This document shows positions 23,898-36,400 of a stretch of DNA of 64,000 nt, in pieces. This stretch comes from Erodium maritimum (lineage: Eukaryota; Streptophyta; Magnoliopsida; Geraniales; Geraniaceae), in assembly GCA_963921825.1 (NCBI GenBank), contig OY997592.1, forward strand, positions 64,500,336 through 64,564,335, read 5' to 3'. Every line of letters starts with the position of its first letter. The first letter of the stretch is position 1. Made by a program: the position numbers and the translations under genes. The notes beneath the pieces were generated by a model that was given only the letters and a program-made list of their open reading frames with translations, had not been told where the DNA came from and made no database searches.

Positions 23898-24887
23898 ATT
23901 TTATGCAAAACGTTAAGTCAATAGACAAAGCCAATACATATACAAAGGATTCAGGAACTTCCACTAAAGCCATATAAGCCAGTGTGAATTTATCAAACAT
24001 GGTCGGAATAGCAGCCACTACTACAATTTCATTTCAACAAACACATAACATAAGAGCCGCCTTATTTGAGGAGGAAAAAATGAGTGTTGAGAGTGGTGAG
24101 AAAGGGGTGAGTGGTGGCTCGGTATGGTCGCTGAGTTGTAGAGGTTTACCCTTTCAGAATTCCAAAAGTGGCTTTTCTTGTTTTGTTTGCAGATTCGAGA
24201 ACGCCATCGATTCTTTGATTCAAGGTCCCCCCCCCCTAGAAAATGTGTCGTACTTTTGGAGCATTTGGACAGATCGCACGATCCTTCATTTGTCCTAGTC
24301 CGAATTCGCGAGGTCGTTCTTTAAATTTTTTTACACACAATAACTGAAGAGGATGCACATACGATGATTGATAAGCGCTTCTCAGGTTTCCATTTACCGG
24401 TAGCCCGCTCTTGGTTGATGTTAGGATCTCAATTGATCCTGACTTGAATTGAAGAGCTGAACCTTTGTTGAAACAACAATTACACCTAAAATCTGAAGTA
24501 ATAATCTGTGCCCATCCCTTTTTTTGTCACTACCCACGATTTCACAAATGATCAAGTATTACTCTCTCTCTCATGGTCACGAGTCTTTGTTTTTAACGAT
24601 AACTCTAGGAAGCAAAGTGCTACGTTGTTTTGCAAAAGAGTCGAGTATAAGAGCGATAGAGGAAGAGAGAGAGAAAGAGAAGAGGAGATGGAGAGTTGTG
24701 TACGAGCCATTAGAGAATAATACTTTCAAAATATATAAGATTCAATTATATGTATGCAAGCAACTAGGCGGTACGTGATTAGCTATGATTTGTGAAACAT
24801 TACTTTTGACCTGTTTGCGCACATCCTATAGCCTAAACAAAGTTTACTTGCCTTGTTATTGACGAAAGTGTGTTGTGCCGTAAAAGG
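23898..24887. other. Unassigned sequence upstream of hAT-1
   Basis: About 1 kb without a recognised gene. A plus frame at 23984-24298 is open for 104 codons. Inside it lies 'cttgttttgtttgcag' (ending near 24192), which looks like a splice acceptor, so a decayed host exon is possible. A C-run sits at 24227-24236. Around 24660-24700 there is a GA-rich microsatellite-like stretch. I recognise no domain. Confidence 0.35.
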
Positions 24888-24895
24888 CTTTCCAC

Positions 24896-25622
24896 TAGGG
24901 ATGGCAAAACGTCCCGTCTCCCGCGGGGATCCCCGTCCCCGTCCCGCGTGGGGTGGGTTTGGGACGGGGATTTTTTAAACGGGACGGGGTACGGGGATTT
25001 AAATGGGGACTTTGACGGGGATGGGGCGGGGACGGGGCAAGCAGTCCCCATCCCGCGGGGATCCCCACCCCGTACTATTTGTTTTAAAATAAATAATTTT
25101 TTTTAATAATATATACATAACACATGGCTGCCACACACAATCACACACGGTTTCAGCAGGTATATTTTCTATTTTCTCTGTAATTTCAGACCTGGTCGAG
25201 GTAGATGTGGCCACTGTTGGGGTATTTTCTGTCCATGGATATACCATTCTTCTGTTACTTTGGGTTATTTTCAAAATGCTTATTTTTTTCTAAAAAAAAA
25301 AACAATTCAAATTTATCAATAATCTGATTCAGACACTTGTGTTTTGACATAGATTTTACATATAAAAATATGAATATCATTTAAAATGGATCAAAATTTG
25401 ACACTTGTGTATTTTTTCGGGTAATGAGAACATGGAAAGAATGGGAGTAGGGAATAAAATCCCGTGCGGGGTGAAAATGGGACGGGGAATAAAATACCCG
25501 TTCCCCGCCCCATCCCCACGGGGTCCCCGCGGGATGGGGTCAACGCGGGGATGGGGCGACTGTCGGTGAGGCGGGACGGGGAACGCGTTCCCCGCCCCAT
25601 ACCCGCCCCATTGCCATCCCTA
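24896..25622. mobile_element. Non-autonomous hAT transposon (hAT-1)
   Basis: The 727-bp element has terminal inverted repeats tagggatggcaa / ttgccatccct(a) and a perfect 8-bp target duplication, ctttccac, at 24888-24895 and 25623-25630. Subterminal regions are long stretches of 'acgggg' and 'cccgcgg' words on both sides with an AT-rich middle. No transposase. The 8-bp duplication and the TAGGG ends place it in the hAT superfamily. One stretch (25017-25037) has four GGGG runs separated by 1-2 bases. Confidence 0.9.
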
Positions 25623-25630
25623 CTTTCCAC

Positions 25631-26480
25631 TATCCGAAGTCTTTATGGTTAAGAAAATTAAAGCTATTTATGTATAGAAAAGCATGAGCCTCTTAAGAGG
25701 ATCTCCACCGGTAAACCACTGGCTAGTAGTCAGGGTATTTCTTTGCTTTCTATCTCTGTCGAATCACTAGTTGATACCACTAGTTCTATGGTGGTAAATC
25801 ACCAATTAGTGGTAGCTACTAGTGGTCAGTTGTTTTTGCAATTTTAATAATTTTCAAACGAATAACAAAACAAACTACGAATTTTATTTGGAGTATTGAA
25901 AGACAACATTTATAAAAACGAAATTTAAACAAACATAGGATAGTTCAACTGCTTAATCGCACCAATGTAGATGCGACACTTTGGTTGATGTCTGAGGAAG
26001 TTCCACCAAACATGTTTTGTGAATTTCTCGTGTTTGTCTTCGTAATCGGCCTCCGTCGGTTTCTTCGTGGTCCCGATAGATGTCATCAAAGTGCATGCAC
26101 TTCTGGTTGCTCTTGCCCCAATAATTCTTGACTTGTATATGCGTCTGTTTAGGAAACTCTTTGTCTTCCAAAGCTATGAAATTGAGGTAAAGGCACTCCC
26201 AATGTATCCCACCGACATCGGCATGTTCTAGCAACATAATCATAAGATGCTTTTCTTCCTCAGCAGATCATATCGGGCCACTAGCCGATGAACTCTATCT
26301 TCGAAAAAAGAAAAGGAGAAGAAGTGCGTGGAGGAGAGGATTGGAGAGAAGTATGTGGGTGAAATGAAGGACGAATGAGGCTTTTGTAGGGAGGGAAGCA
26401 TTGGTTGCGCCGTGGTAGGGGCGACGAGACAACCACTATTCCCCGAATAGAGTTCACAAAAAAAAAACGAGGTCTACTTG
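25631..26480 (-). other. Unassigned region with a minus-strand frame of possible transposon origin
   Basis: The minus strand is open at 25953-26243 (96 codons). It reads QVKNYWGKSNQKCMHFDDIYRDH in part, a spacing of W, C, F and Y that resembles the Myb/SANT-like ORF1 proteins of PIF/Harbinger transposons. This is weak evidence: no inverted repeats or target duplication were found, and 'gaggatctccaccggtaaac' near 25697 has no partner at the other side. It could equally be a fragment of a host trihelix-type gene. The remainder (26280-26480) shows nothing I recognise. Confidence 0.3.
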
Positions 26481-26739
26481 ATATTGAAATACCTTCTTGA
26501 CATCGGTGACCCCACAATATCTTCCAAAAAAAAGTAAACTCACGTGTCTCCTTGTTTTTGCAAACAAATTCTGTTTCGGGCGTAAACTCACTGCAATTTG
26601 TTGACCAACGGTGGGCGTGTTCTCGGGCGATGGCGTGTCGAATGGAACCCCAATCTCAATCCCGACGATCGATGTGATGCCGTAGAGCAACGTGAAACTC
26701 AACAACATCCATACCTGCTAGAACATATCTAGGGCAGAG
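26481..26739 (+). promoter_or_regulatory. Probable promoter and 5' UTR of the nucleoredoxin-like gene
   Basis: About 260 bp directly before the ATG at 26740, outside any recognised transposon. It contains a cacgtg G-box core near 26543 (tcacgtgtctcc), a known bZIP/bHLH site type in plants. No clear TATA box was found at a standard distance, so the transcription start is not assigned. Confidence 0.35.
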
Positions 26740-28522
26740 ATGGCAAGTAGAAGCCCTAGTCCTAAGCGGCCGAGAACGAAATCTGGATCTTCCTCCACGA
26801 TTATTAAACACGATGCCCGCGCAATTGGGTATACTGTCGATACCACCGACCTCCTCTTCACGCCGGAAAGGGACTACCTTGTCAAGAACAACGGCCAAAA
26901 GGTGTGTATGTGTATAACCCTTTGTTTCTTCTTAATTGTGTACTAATTACCAGTGATTCTGCAGGTGAGGGTTGATGAGCTGGTGGGCAAGAGTATTGTC
27001 CTGTTTATCTTCCCATTAGGGCCGGGGTTCACGGGCACAGGGGAGGCTCTGGATATGATACAAGTCTACAATGAGCTTTCTCCTAAGGGCGATGTGGAGT
27101 TTGTTTTAGTGCCTGTTGCTGCTCCTTGTGAGGGTAGATATGTATTTCCATTTCCAGATAGGCGCTTTAGATCCCAAGATGATATTTACCAACACTTGTT
27201 CTACAACCTGCCTTTCCCAGCCATCCCTCTCACCGATATCCAACATTTTGATGGCCCTGTCATGAACACATTCGGCCTGGATGACTCGTTGAATTGCGAA
27301 ATGCCCTATTGGGTGGTCATTGATCCGAGGGGCAAGGTTGTGTTCACTCGATTCCAGTACCCTGGTCTTTTCCAGCTCTTTGGCGGAGCTGAGCTTCATC
27401 CTCTCACACACGAGAACATATCTTCTGCAATCAATAAACATCGGAGTCTATCTAAGCAGGCGCTTATTAACAGCTGGGATGAACTGCTGGCATCTCCTGA
27501 TCGTGATTACGTGCTCTCCCGCAAAGGTAACGAGGTAGTACAAGTACCCATCTCCTCTCTCAAAGGCAATGTCATAGGCTTGTATTTCTGTGATAATGTA
27601 CCAGATCCTCCTTCCATGCGATTGATCAACAAGGTTTATGATGAGGCTAAACCGGGTACTTCTGATTTTAAGATTGTGCAAATCAACCTCCCATGGCATA
27701 GTTTTAAAAAAAGATATCCTAGTGCCAATCCGGAACTAGTGCAGAGTCCCGAAGGTGTCAGCTGGTTCACATTGCCCTTCAAGGACCCAAGTTGTAGGAA
27801 ATTACTCCGCATCTTTCCATCTGAAGTTTTTGATGTTCGCTATGGGACATGGGACATAAACCACCTTGTTATTATTGATGCACGGGCTGATGTTGATAAT
27901 GTCCCTTTTGAATTCTCCGGTGTGGAAATTCTTGAGCAATGGGGGATTGAAGGCTACCCTTTTACACGACCTTCTCTGTACCAGACTGCGTATACGATAC
28001 AGAAGAGAGAGGTGACACTGCAGTTGCTTTTTCCTCCTGGAGAACAACTCCGTCGACCATCGGGTGAACTTGATGATGCCTCTAAACTACTTTCGGGGAA
28101 GAAGGTTCTTGTTTTGTTTTCTGATCACACTGACGGTGATTTTCATCAAGGTAGATTTTTATCCATGCTGAAAGCTGTGTATTGTGCACAAGAGGATGTA
28201 CCAGAAGAAGATAAGTTTGAGGTGGTATATGTCTCCACTCATTATACTGTTTCATCTCCCTTTTGTGACGCCATCCACAAACCAGCCGAGAAGCCATCCT
28301 CTTCCTCATCATTCTCTTCCTCGAGGAGCGGATTACTTGAACAAGGTTTTTAAAGTAAGATTATATTATCCAGCTGCTGCAGCCTTTGACAGCAAAGGCG
28401 AGCCCATTACCAAGGAAGATTCCTTGGATGAAACTTGGGACGGGAACCGTGTGTTCCCCTTCATTTCAAGAGATCTGGGAAGCTACATCCAAAAGGAAGT
28501 TGACTCACTCTTTCTTGAATGA
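26740..28522 (+). CDS. Nucleoredoxin-like protein without CxxC, two exons, frame break near 3' end
   Basis: Exon 1 is 26740-26901 (54 codons, starting MASRSPSPKRPRTK, a basic nuclear-signal-like stretch). The intron is 26902-26964 (63 nt, GTGTGT...GCAG, phase 0) and exon 2 starts at 26965. Three thioredoxin-like repeats follow, each introduced by the nucleoredoxin lead-in: DLLFTPERDYLVKNNGQK (residue ~37), ELLASPDRDYVLSRKGNE (~185) and ASKLLSGKKVLVLFS (~420). Strand-helix text such as HLVIID and IEGYPFT is typical of the family. Plant nucleoredoxins are thiol oxidoreductases of nucleus and cytosol, but here the active-site positions read FPLGPGF, CDNVPDPP and FSDHTDGDF, so no redox CxxC remains. 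The frame ends at 28353. The expected C-terminus (ADYLNKVFKVRLYY...) continues in the next frame from about 28328 to 28522, so an indel lies between about 28265 and 28328. The full length of ~570 residues would match the family. It may be a recent pseudogene or an assembly error. Confidence 0.75.
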
Positions 28523-28873
28523 GAAAGTTATTTTGGATAAGTATCTCGATGCTACTTTACTTGGCTTTCTATATTACTAGTTTTATGCAGATGTTTTGCT
28601 GTTTTTTGTTAATGTTGATTCCCTGCATTACATTTTGGACAACTATGGATTTGTTGTTTGCATGCATATTCTGATTCCAACTATTGGGTTGATCTGTATG
28701 ATGCTTTTCTACACATTTGGTCTCATGAAAATATTCATCTTCTCACACAGATATGAGTGTTGTGCCTAGCTCATCTCTGTTGCAACACTTGCAAACTGAG
28801 ATTCAACTTTGGGGATAGACCTTTTTTCACACTACCCTAATATCGAATATTGCACTAGAGAACAAAGTTTCTC
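28523..28873 (+). other. 3' flank of the nucleoredoxin-like gene
   Basis: AT-rich sequence following the stop codon, presumably the 3' UTR and downstream DNA. No coding frame of note and no repeat ends were seen. It ends at the target site (ttctc, 28869-28873) of the miniature LTR element. Confidence 0.5.
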
Positions 28874-30315
28874 TGTTATGATCCTGCGTGATCGATCGCG
28901 TTATGGGATAGGATACGGGCTCATTAGAAGGGAACCCGAAGACCTTTTGATACAAGCTCATGATTATAGAGGGAACTCGAAGACCTCGTAGGAGAGACCA
29001 AAGTATTTTTTAATTCTCAAGTCTGCTTTATTCATTAATCTCTCTTGGTATATATAGCCAAGAGATTACTTGGAGTCTAAGTTCTAATACACTTAAAAGG
29101 AATACTACTAACTTACCAAATCCTAACACATAATTAAAAAGAAATACATTAAAAGGAAAGACTCTCAAACTAGGACAATTATTAAAAGGAAATAACTAAT
29201 TAAACTCAAACCCTAGTCGATTATCCCTATTTGGCAGCAGCTGCGCAGCAGATTTGGTGTGTTTAGCCCACTCAGTTACGGTCCGTAAGACCCATAACAT
29301 CACTCCCCCCTCGCAGATGGCGCTTGTCCTCAAGCGCATTAGATGGAGTGATGTCCTTCATATGCATGCTGGCAGCTACGTCCTCAATCAAGTTCAGATT
29401 TTTTTTAATATAAACCGCACCCTGCTTATTACCTCCCAAAGTGCCACGTCGCCAATATGTATTTCAATAGGAAGCATAGTTGGCTCTTCTGATATTCCAG
29501 AGTGTTGTGGTCTCTTCAGTGCCTGTTTAGAATCCTCGTGCTGATTCATCGGTGTTGTGTCAGATAAAGGATTGATCCGGACAGCCAAGTCTCCTGCAGA
29601 ACTGTCCTCCTGACAGGGCTTTGTGTGGCATTGGAGTTGCGCTCCGGATTTGGTGGTGGTGGCTGCCGGAGCTGGTGGTGGTTGCTGCCGGCCAGCCGGG
29701 GCTGAGATCGCCTCATGCGGAGGTGCGGACAGCGCACGAACCTGCAGCGCCAATTCCTCTAGCTCTCTTCGATCAGCTTCACTTTGCAGTCGATCAGCTT
29801 CAATTTTCAGCTTATCAGCTCTATATTCGGCCATGAATGCCATAACTTGCTGCTGAAACGATTGCTCTTGGTCCATAACGAGTGGCTCTGATACCAGTTT
29901 GTTATGACCCTGCGTGATCGATCGCGTTATAGGATAGGATACGGGCTCATTAAAAGGGAACCCGAAGACCTTTTGATACAAGCTCATGATTATAGAGGGA
30001 ACTGAAGACCTCGTAGGAGAGACCAAAGTATTTTTTAATTCTCAAGTCTGCTTTATTCATTAATCTCTCTTGGTATATATAGCCAATAGATTACTTGGAG
30101 TCCAAGTTCTAATACACTTAAAAGGAATACTACTAACTTACCAAATCCTAACACATAATTAAAAGGAAATACATTAAAAGGAAACACTCTCAAACTAGGA
30201 CAATTATTAAATGGAAATAACTAATTAAACTCAAACCTATCCCTATTTGGTAGCAGCTGCACAGCGGATTTGGTGTGTTTAGCCCACTCCGTTACGGTCC
30301 GTAAGGCCCATAACA
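28874..30315 (-). mobile_element. Miniature non-autonomous LTR retrotransposon with gag-like frame only
   Basis: LTRs at 28874-29299 (426 bp) and 29900-30315 (416 bp) are about 96-97% identical outside one ~9-bp length change. A perfect 5-bp target duplication, ttctc, lies at 28869-28873 and 30316-30320. The internal region is only 600 bp. The primer-binding site beside the right LTR is tggtatcagagcc on the minus strand, and a C-rich tract (the purine tract on the minus strand) follows the left LTR. The only coding content is a minus-strand frame starting MDQEQSFQQQVMAFM. It is helical and charged (KIEADRLQSEADRRELEELA, coiled-coil-like), then Pro/Ala-rich, and resembles a gag N-terminus. There is no protease, integrase or RT, so the copy depends on another element. 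The structure looks whole for a TRIM-like element. Confidence 0.88.
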
Positions 30316-30320
30316 TTCTC

Positions 30321-30479
30321 CAAGGAGTTCCCCATGAAGTATGAAATAATCTATTACGAAGCCTGAAATTGTTATTGATGTTTCACCATTACTATTGGAG
30401 TGATTATAAATTCCATACATGGCTCTAGTTTTACGAATCACAATTCTGTGTCATATAGTTTGATCATTTCAATCAAACA
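30321..30479. other. Host spacer between the miniature LTR element and Copia-3
   Basis: A 160-bp island of non-repeat DNA. By position it is the sequence that originally followed the DUF1295 gene's 3' part (36423-36711) on the minus strand before Copia-3 inserted, so it may hold the end of that gene. Nothing diagnostic is visible. Confidence 0.35.
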
Positions 30480-30484
30480 CAAAG

Positions 30485-33400
30485 TGTTAGAATATATTAT
30501 TTAAGGGTTATTAATATATTATATTATTCCCTATCATGTGGTCAATTAGAAACCCACCCCTTTTAGGAAACGTGCTATTCTAATTAAATGGTAATTACCA
30601 ATTAATTGGTAAAGAAGTCTTTCCTTATTCAATCTCTACTTTGATGGATGGTAGAGATTGAATCCTAATGAAACCCTAATAAGGAATCTTGGTCCTCTCT
30701 CCACCTATAAATACATGTGGCTTATTCCATTATAAGCACACAATTCACAAACACAGAAAGAGGTGTATAGGAAGGGGAGAGAAACCAAGATCGTAGAAGA
30801 CAAGGAGGCTTTTCTCTACAAGTGCAAATGGGCTTCTCTACAAGGCACCATCACCATGAACGGAGGTAATTCTGAAACTCTTATCAATGTGATTGATTGT
30901 GATGCCCACGATTTAGGGTTCATGTAAATTATAACTTACATGTGGTATCAGAGCACGGTTTAAGGCACACAATTTCTCCTTAATGTAAATATAATTGTTT
31001 CATATTTCTGATGCATGTTTGTGATCGAGAGATATGTGATTTGTTGGGATGAACTGTAATTTTCGGAATGAACAGTGCTTATGAATAGAGATTTCAAAAA
31101 AAAAAAGTGAACAGTATTTTCCGTAACAGTGATTTTGAACAGTATTTCGGGAATAGTACCTCCGATGAACAGTACCCCCCATTTTTTTTGGATGAACAGT
31201 GAATCTGTCTAACAGATTTTTCAAAAAAAAACTTTCGAATGAACGGTACATCCGTTTAACAGTATTTTTTTTTATTTTTTTTTTCGGATGAACAATAAAT
31301 CTGACGAACAGTTTTTTTTAAAAAAATTTTTTCGGATGAACAGTAAATCCGATGAACAGTCTCAGTTAATTATTATTATTTTTTTCTTCTTCAGATGAAG
31401 TCATCCGATGAACAGTACCCAAAAAAAAAATCACTGCCTAATGTTTCCGCATTTATGTTTTTGACCCTTAAGTTTTCAAAAGAAATCTATTAAGCTTTCT
31501 GAATATAATGACATTCATCCCACACGTGATGTTTACATGTAATATGTAATTTATTGTAACAATTATTGTATGAAGTAGGATTGTTATGGCAAAACTTGAG
31601 GTTAGGGATCACCATAGTGAACCTAACCACACTAATTTGCTAATTGCATGTTGTCACCATAATTATGTATGCAACATTGATCAACATGTGTAGTACTTAG
31701 TTACCCACAGGTAGACTATAAACCTCTGATTGATTCAATATCTTATGGAGTTTTGTATAGTTGTAGACCAAGGATATCCACAGATAACTTGATAGTCTAA
31801 TTACCTGAATGCATAACTCAATTAAAGTCAAGTTTGAATATTACAACTATGGTATAATAGAAATATGTTGACTACCCACAGGAGCACCATAATTTCTTGT
31901 TGTAATGTTTCAATTATGTTATGGGTTTGTTGCCTACTTAAATGCTTGTTGTATCTCTATAAACTGCAGCATCTTTTCCTGTTAATATGGCATCCTTTAT
32001 CTCTACTGTTCCATCCCTCATTGGAACCAACTTCTCAGAATGGAAAGAGAAAGTTGAGTTCACTTTAGGAGTACTTGATTTGGACCTGGCTTTTCGGAAC
32101 GAAAAACCAGCTCCACTTACTGATTCAAGTACTAAGGTTGATGAGATTTTTCATGATGCTTGGGAAAAATCGAACAGACTGAGTATTATGTTCTTAAGGA
32201 TGACTATTGCTAGCAACATTAAGAGTTCTCTTCCTCAACCAGAGAACGCTAAAGATTATCTAGAAGTGATAGAAGAACGGTTTAAGACTGCAGACAAATC
32301 CCTTGCAGGGAAACTTATGGCAGATCTTACAACCATGAAATTTGATGGCACACGGTCTATGCATGAACATTGCATTGAAATGACCAACCTAGCGGCCATA
32401 TTAAGAAATTTGGGAATGACAGTGGATGATTCATTTCTCGTTCAATTTATCCTAAATACCTTGCCTCCTCAGTATGGACATTTCCAAATTCATTACAATG
32501 CCATTAAAGATAAATGGGCAGTGAATGAATTGGCTACAAAATTGGTGCAAGAGGAAGCTAGGATGAACCGCGAAGGTATCAAGGTTGCTCATCATGTTCA
32601 AGGAGTTGGACCTAATGCTAGGAACACACGGCCCACGAGCCAGAAGAGAGCACCATCCAGGACGAATAACACCAATGAAGCACGAAAGAGAGCTAAGAAA
32701 GGACCAGTAGACGCATGCAACTTTTGCAGAAAGCGTGGTCACTTTCAGAAGGATTTCCCAAAAAGAAAGGGATGGTTCGAAAAGAAAGGTAACCCCATGG
32801 GTTTTGTAAGCTTTTTCGAAACCAACCTTACTTGTGTTTCATCAACAACATGGTGGATTGATAGCGGTGCTAATGTACATGTTTCTAATTCCATGCAGGG
32901 ATTCCTTTCAACCCAAACCATAAATCCAAGTGAAAACTTTTTATACATGGGGAACCGAGACAAAGCGCCAGTGGAAGCTATTGGCACTTACCGTCTTATT
33001 TTAGAAAATGGATTTTGTTTAGACTTATTGCAAACTCTTTATGTTCCATCTATTTCTCGCAATTTAGTTTCGGTTAGCAAACTTGACCAATGTGGTTTTA
33101 CTATGTCTCTTGGAAATGGCACTTTTAATTTATTTCAAAACTCGTATCCCATTGGTTCTGGAATTTTGGTTGATGGCCTCTATAAGTTGATACTTGCTTG
33201 CAAACCCCTTGAAACTAATATAACCCTGCATACTTATGGAGAAACTAGAAACAAGTCATCCAATCATGACTCTTATTTCTTGTGGCATAAGAGATTGGGA
33301 CACATCTCCCGTGAAAGGATAAGGAGATTGGTAAAGGATGGAATCCTCCCGGATTTAGACTTTACCAATCATAAAGAGTGTGTGGATTGCATTAAAGGCA

Positions 33401-36400
33401 AGCAAACTAAACACACGAAGAAAAAGAGCCACAAGAAGCAAACAACTTCTTGAAATCATCCATACAGACATTTGTGGACCTTTTGACGTTCCATCTTTTG
33501 GAGGTGAAAAGTACTTTATTACCTTTATCGATGATTTTTCACGTTATTGCTACTTATATCTATTGCATGATAAGTCTCAATCTGTGGATGCTGCACAAGT
33601 ATTCATTACTGAAGTCGAGAGGCAATTAGATATGAAAGTGAAAATCATTAGGTCAGATAAAGGTGGTGAGTTTTATGGCAGATATGATGAAACAGGGGAA
33701 CACCCTGGACCTTTTGCCAAACTACTTCAAAAGCTTGGAATCGTTGCTCAATACACAACGCCTGGATCTCCATGGCAGAATGGTGTAGCTGAAAGGCGTA
33801 ATCGTACGTATATGGAAATGGTTAGATCTATGATGAGTCATGCAAACCTACCTATATCCTTGTGGATGGACGCATTACGTACAGCAGTTTATATCTTGAA
33901 CAGGGTTCCCAGCAAATCAGTTCCGAAAACTCCTTTTGAACTGTGGAAAGGTTGGAAACCCAACCTGTCACACCTCCAAATTTGGGGATGTCCAGCTGAA
34001 GCAAGAATTTACAATCCACACGAAAAGAAATTGGTCTTTAGGACAGTTAGTGGTTACTTCATTGGTTACCCTGAAAAGTCCAAAGGATATAGATTTTATT
34101 GCCCTAACCATAGTACGAGAATAGTAGAAACCGGAAATGCCAGATTTTATGAGAATGGCGATATTAGTGGGAGTGTCAAAGTGCAGGATGTAAACATTCA
34201 GGAAATTAGGGTTCATGTTCCTTTACCCTCACTTCCGAGTGTTGTTAGGAGTCCTCTCATTGTTGAAACATTGAACAATGATGATCACCCTACGAATGAA
34301 CATCCACTCCCTGAACACAATACAGCCAGTAATGATCATATCAATGAAGCACTTGTAGATCAGACATTAAGAAGATCTTCTCGTCAGAGGAGATCTGCCA
34401 TTTCTGATGACTACGTGCTTTATGAAGTACAATCTGAGGAAAGGAACATTCAAGATCCGATTTCTTTTTCACAAGCCATTTGCAATGTTAATTCCAGTAA
34501 ATGGATTGATGCCATGAAAGATGAGTTAGAATCTATGGCTCAGAATGAAGTATGGGAAATCGTTCACTTGCCCGAAGGACATAAGCCAGTCGGATGTAAG
34601 TGGGTCTTTAAAACTAAATGCGACTGCAATGGCAACATTGAACGATATAAAGCCAGACTTGTAACCAATGGTTTTAATCAGAAAGAAGGCATTGATTATA
34701 GAGAAACTTTTTCTCCTGTATCCAGGAAAGATTCTCTCAGAATTATCATGGCATTAGTCGCTCATTATGATCTCGAGCTACATCAAATGGATGTGAAAAC
34801 CGCCTTTCTAAATGGAGACTTGGAAGAAGAAGTCTATATGTGTCAACCTGAAGGCTTCGTAATCGAAGAAAAGGAAGACATGGTCTGCAAACTTAAGAAA
34901 TCAATTCATGGACTTAAGCAAGCTTCGAGGTAGTGGTATCTAAAGTTTTATGAAATCATTAAAGTTTTGGATTTCAAAGAAAACATTATAGATCCATGTA
35001 TATACCTCAGGATCAGTGGGAGTAAGTTCATATATCTGACTATGTATGATTGATGATATATTATTGAATGTCATGTTCTTCTAGTACAATCCAAGGGATT
35101 GCTAATTGGCAAGTTACGAAGAAAGTGTTGAGATACTTAAATGAAACAAGGTAATATATGCCAACGTATAGAAAATCAACACATCCACAGATGGTTGGAT
35201 TTTCGATTCAGATATTTTGGTGGATATCATGATATATACATCTACCATGAAGGCTGAATATTTAGCATGTTATGAGGTTTTTATTTAAAGGTCATAATTG
35301 CAGAATAGGTTTAAGTTTTGGGGCATTATTTCGTCCTCAACTCTCTATTATGATAACAAATGTGCAATTGTTTGAGATATCTAAGGTATTAAAGCGATCA
35401 CCTTGCATATCCATCATTGTAACAAGATGTTAAAAGAGGGAAGATTGTCATTGAACACATAGGCACGTATGTTATGGTTGCAGACATATTACCGAGAGAA
35501 CTACCTTACAAAGACTTTCCAGAAGCGCACTGAAAGTATGGGTCTTGACGATAGTTCCTACTTAAGTTGTCTGTCAATAAGTATGCCTATATTTGACATT
35601 TATATTATGAGCTCTTAAGTTATCTTTTACATCTTACATTCTGCTTTCCGAAGTACAACACATTATCGTGGGAAATTATGATAACAGAATGTGTCTTTTA
35701 TAAAGACATTATGGGACCTGTATGACGACTTCTAATTATGGTCTTTTTCTGAAGGTAGACAATGTTTGTAGTACATGGAAGGAATCATGTTGCAAGGTAA
35801 TTTTGCTTATATGTGTGACCGCCATGACTCCCATTGTCTATTGGATTAGTTAAGACGCTTATGACTACCATATACAGATATTAAGTTTAGCACTTTATGT
35901 CGGCCTTATGATCTCTAAAAGGGTGAATAAAGACGCGTTTCTAAATGACCAAGTGGGAGACTGTTAGAATATATTATTTAAGGGTTATTAATATATTATA
36001 TTATTCCCTATTATGTGGTCAATTAGAAACCCACCCCTTTTAGGAAACGTGCTATTCTAATTAAATGGTAATTACCAATTAATTGGTAAAGAAGTCTTTC
36101 CTTATTCAATCTCTACTTTCATGGACGGTAGAGATTGAATCCTAATGAAACCCTAATAAGGAATCTTGGTCCTCTCTCCACCTATAAATACATGTGGCTT
36201 ATTCCATCATAAGCACACAATTCACAAACACAGAAAGAGGTGTATATGAAGGGGAGAGAAACCAAGATCGTAGAAGACAAGGAGGCTTTTCTCTACAAGT
36301 GCAAAGGGGCTTCTCTACAAGGCATCATCACCATGAACGGAGGTAATTCTGAAACTCTTATCAATGTGATTGATTGTGATGCCCACGATTTAGGGTTCAT

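Noticed and set aside
28874-30315. Two independent solo LTRs instead of one small element
   Set aside because: One target duplication (ttctc) flanks the pair, and a primer-binding site and purine tract adjoin the inner edges, so it is a single element.
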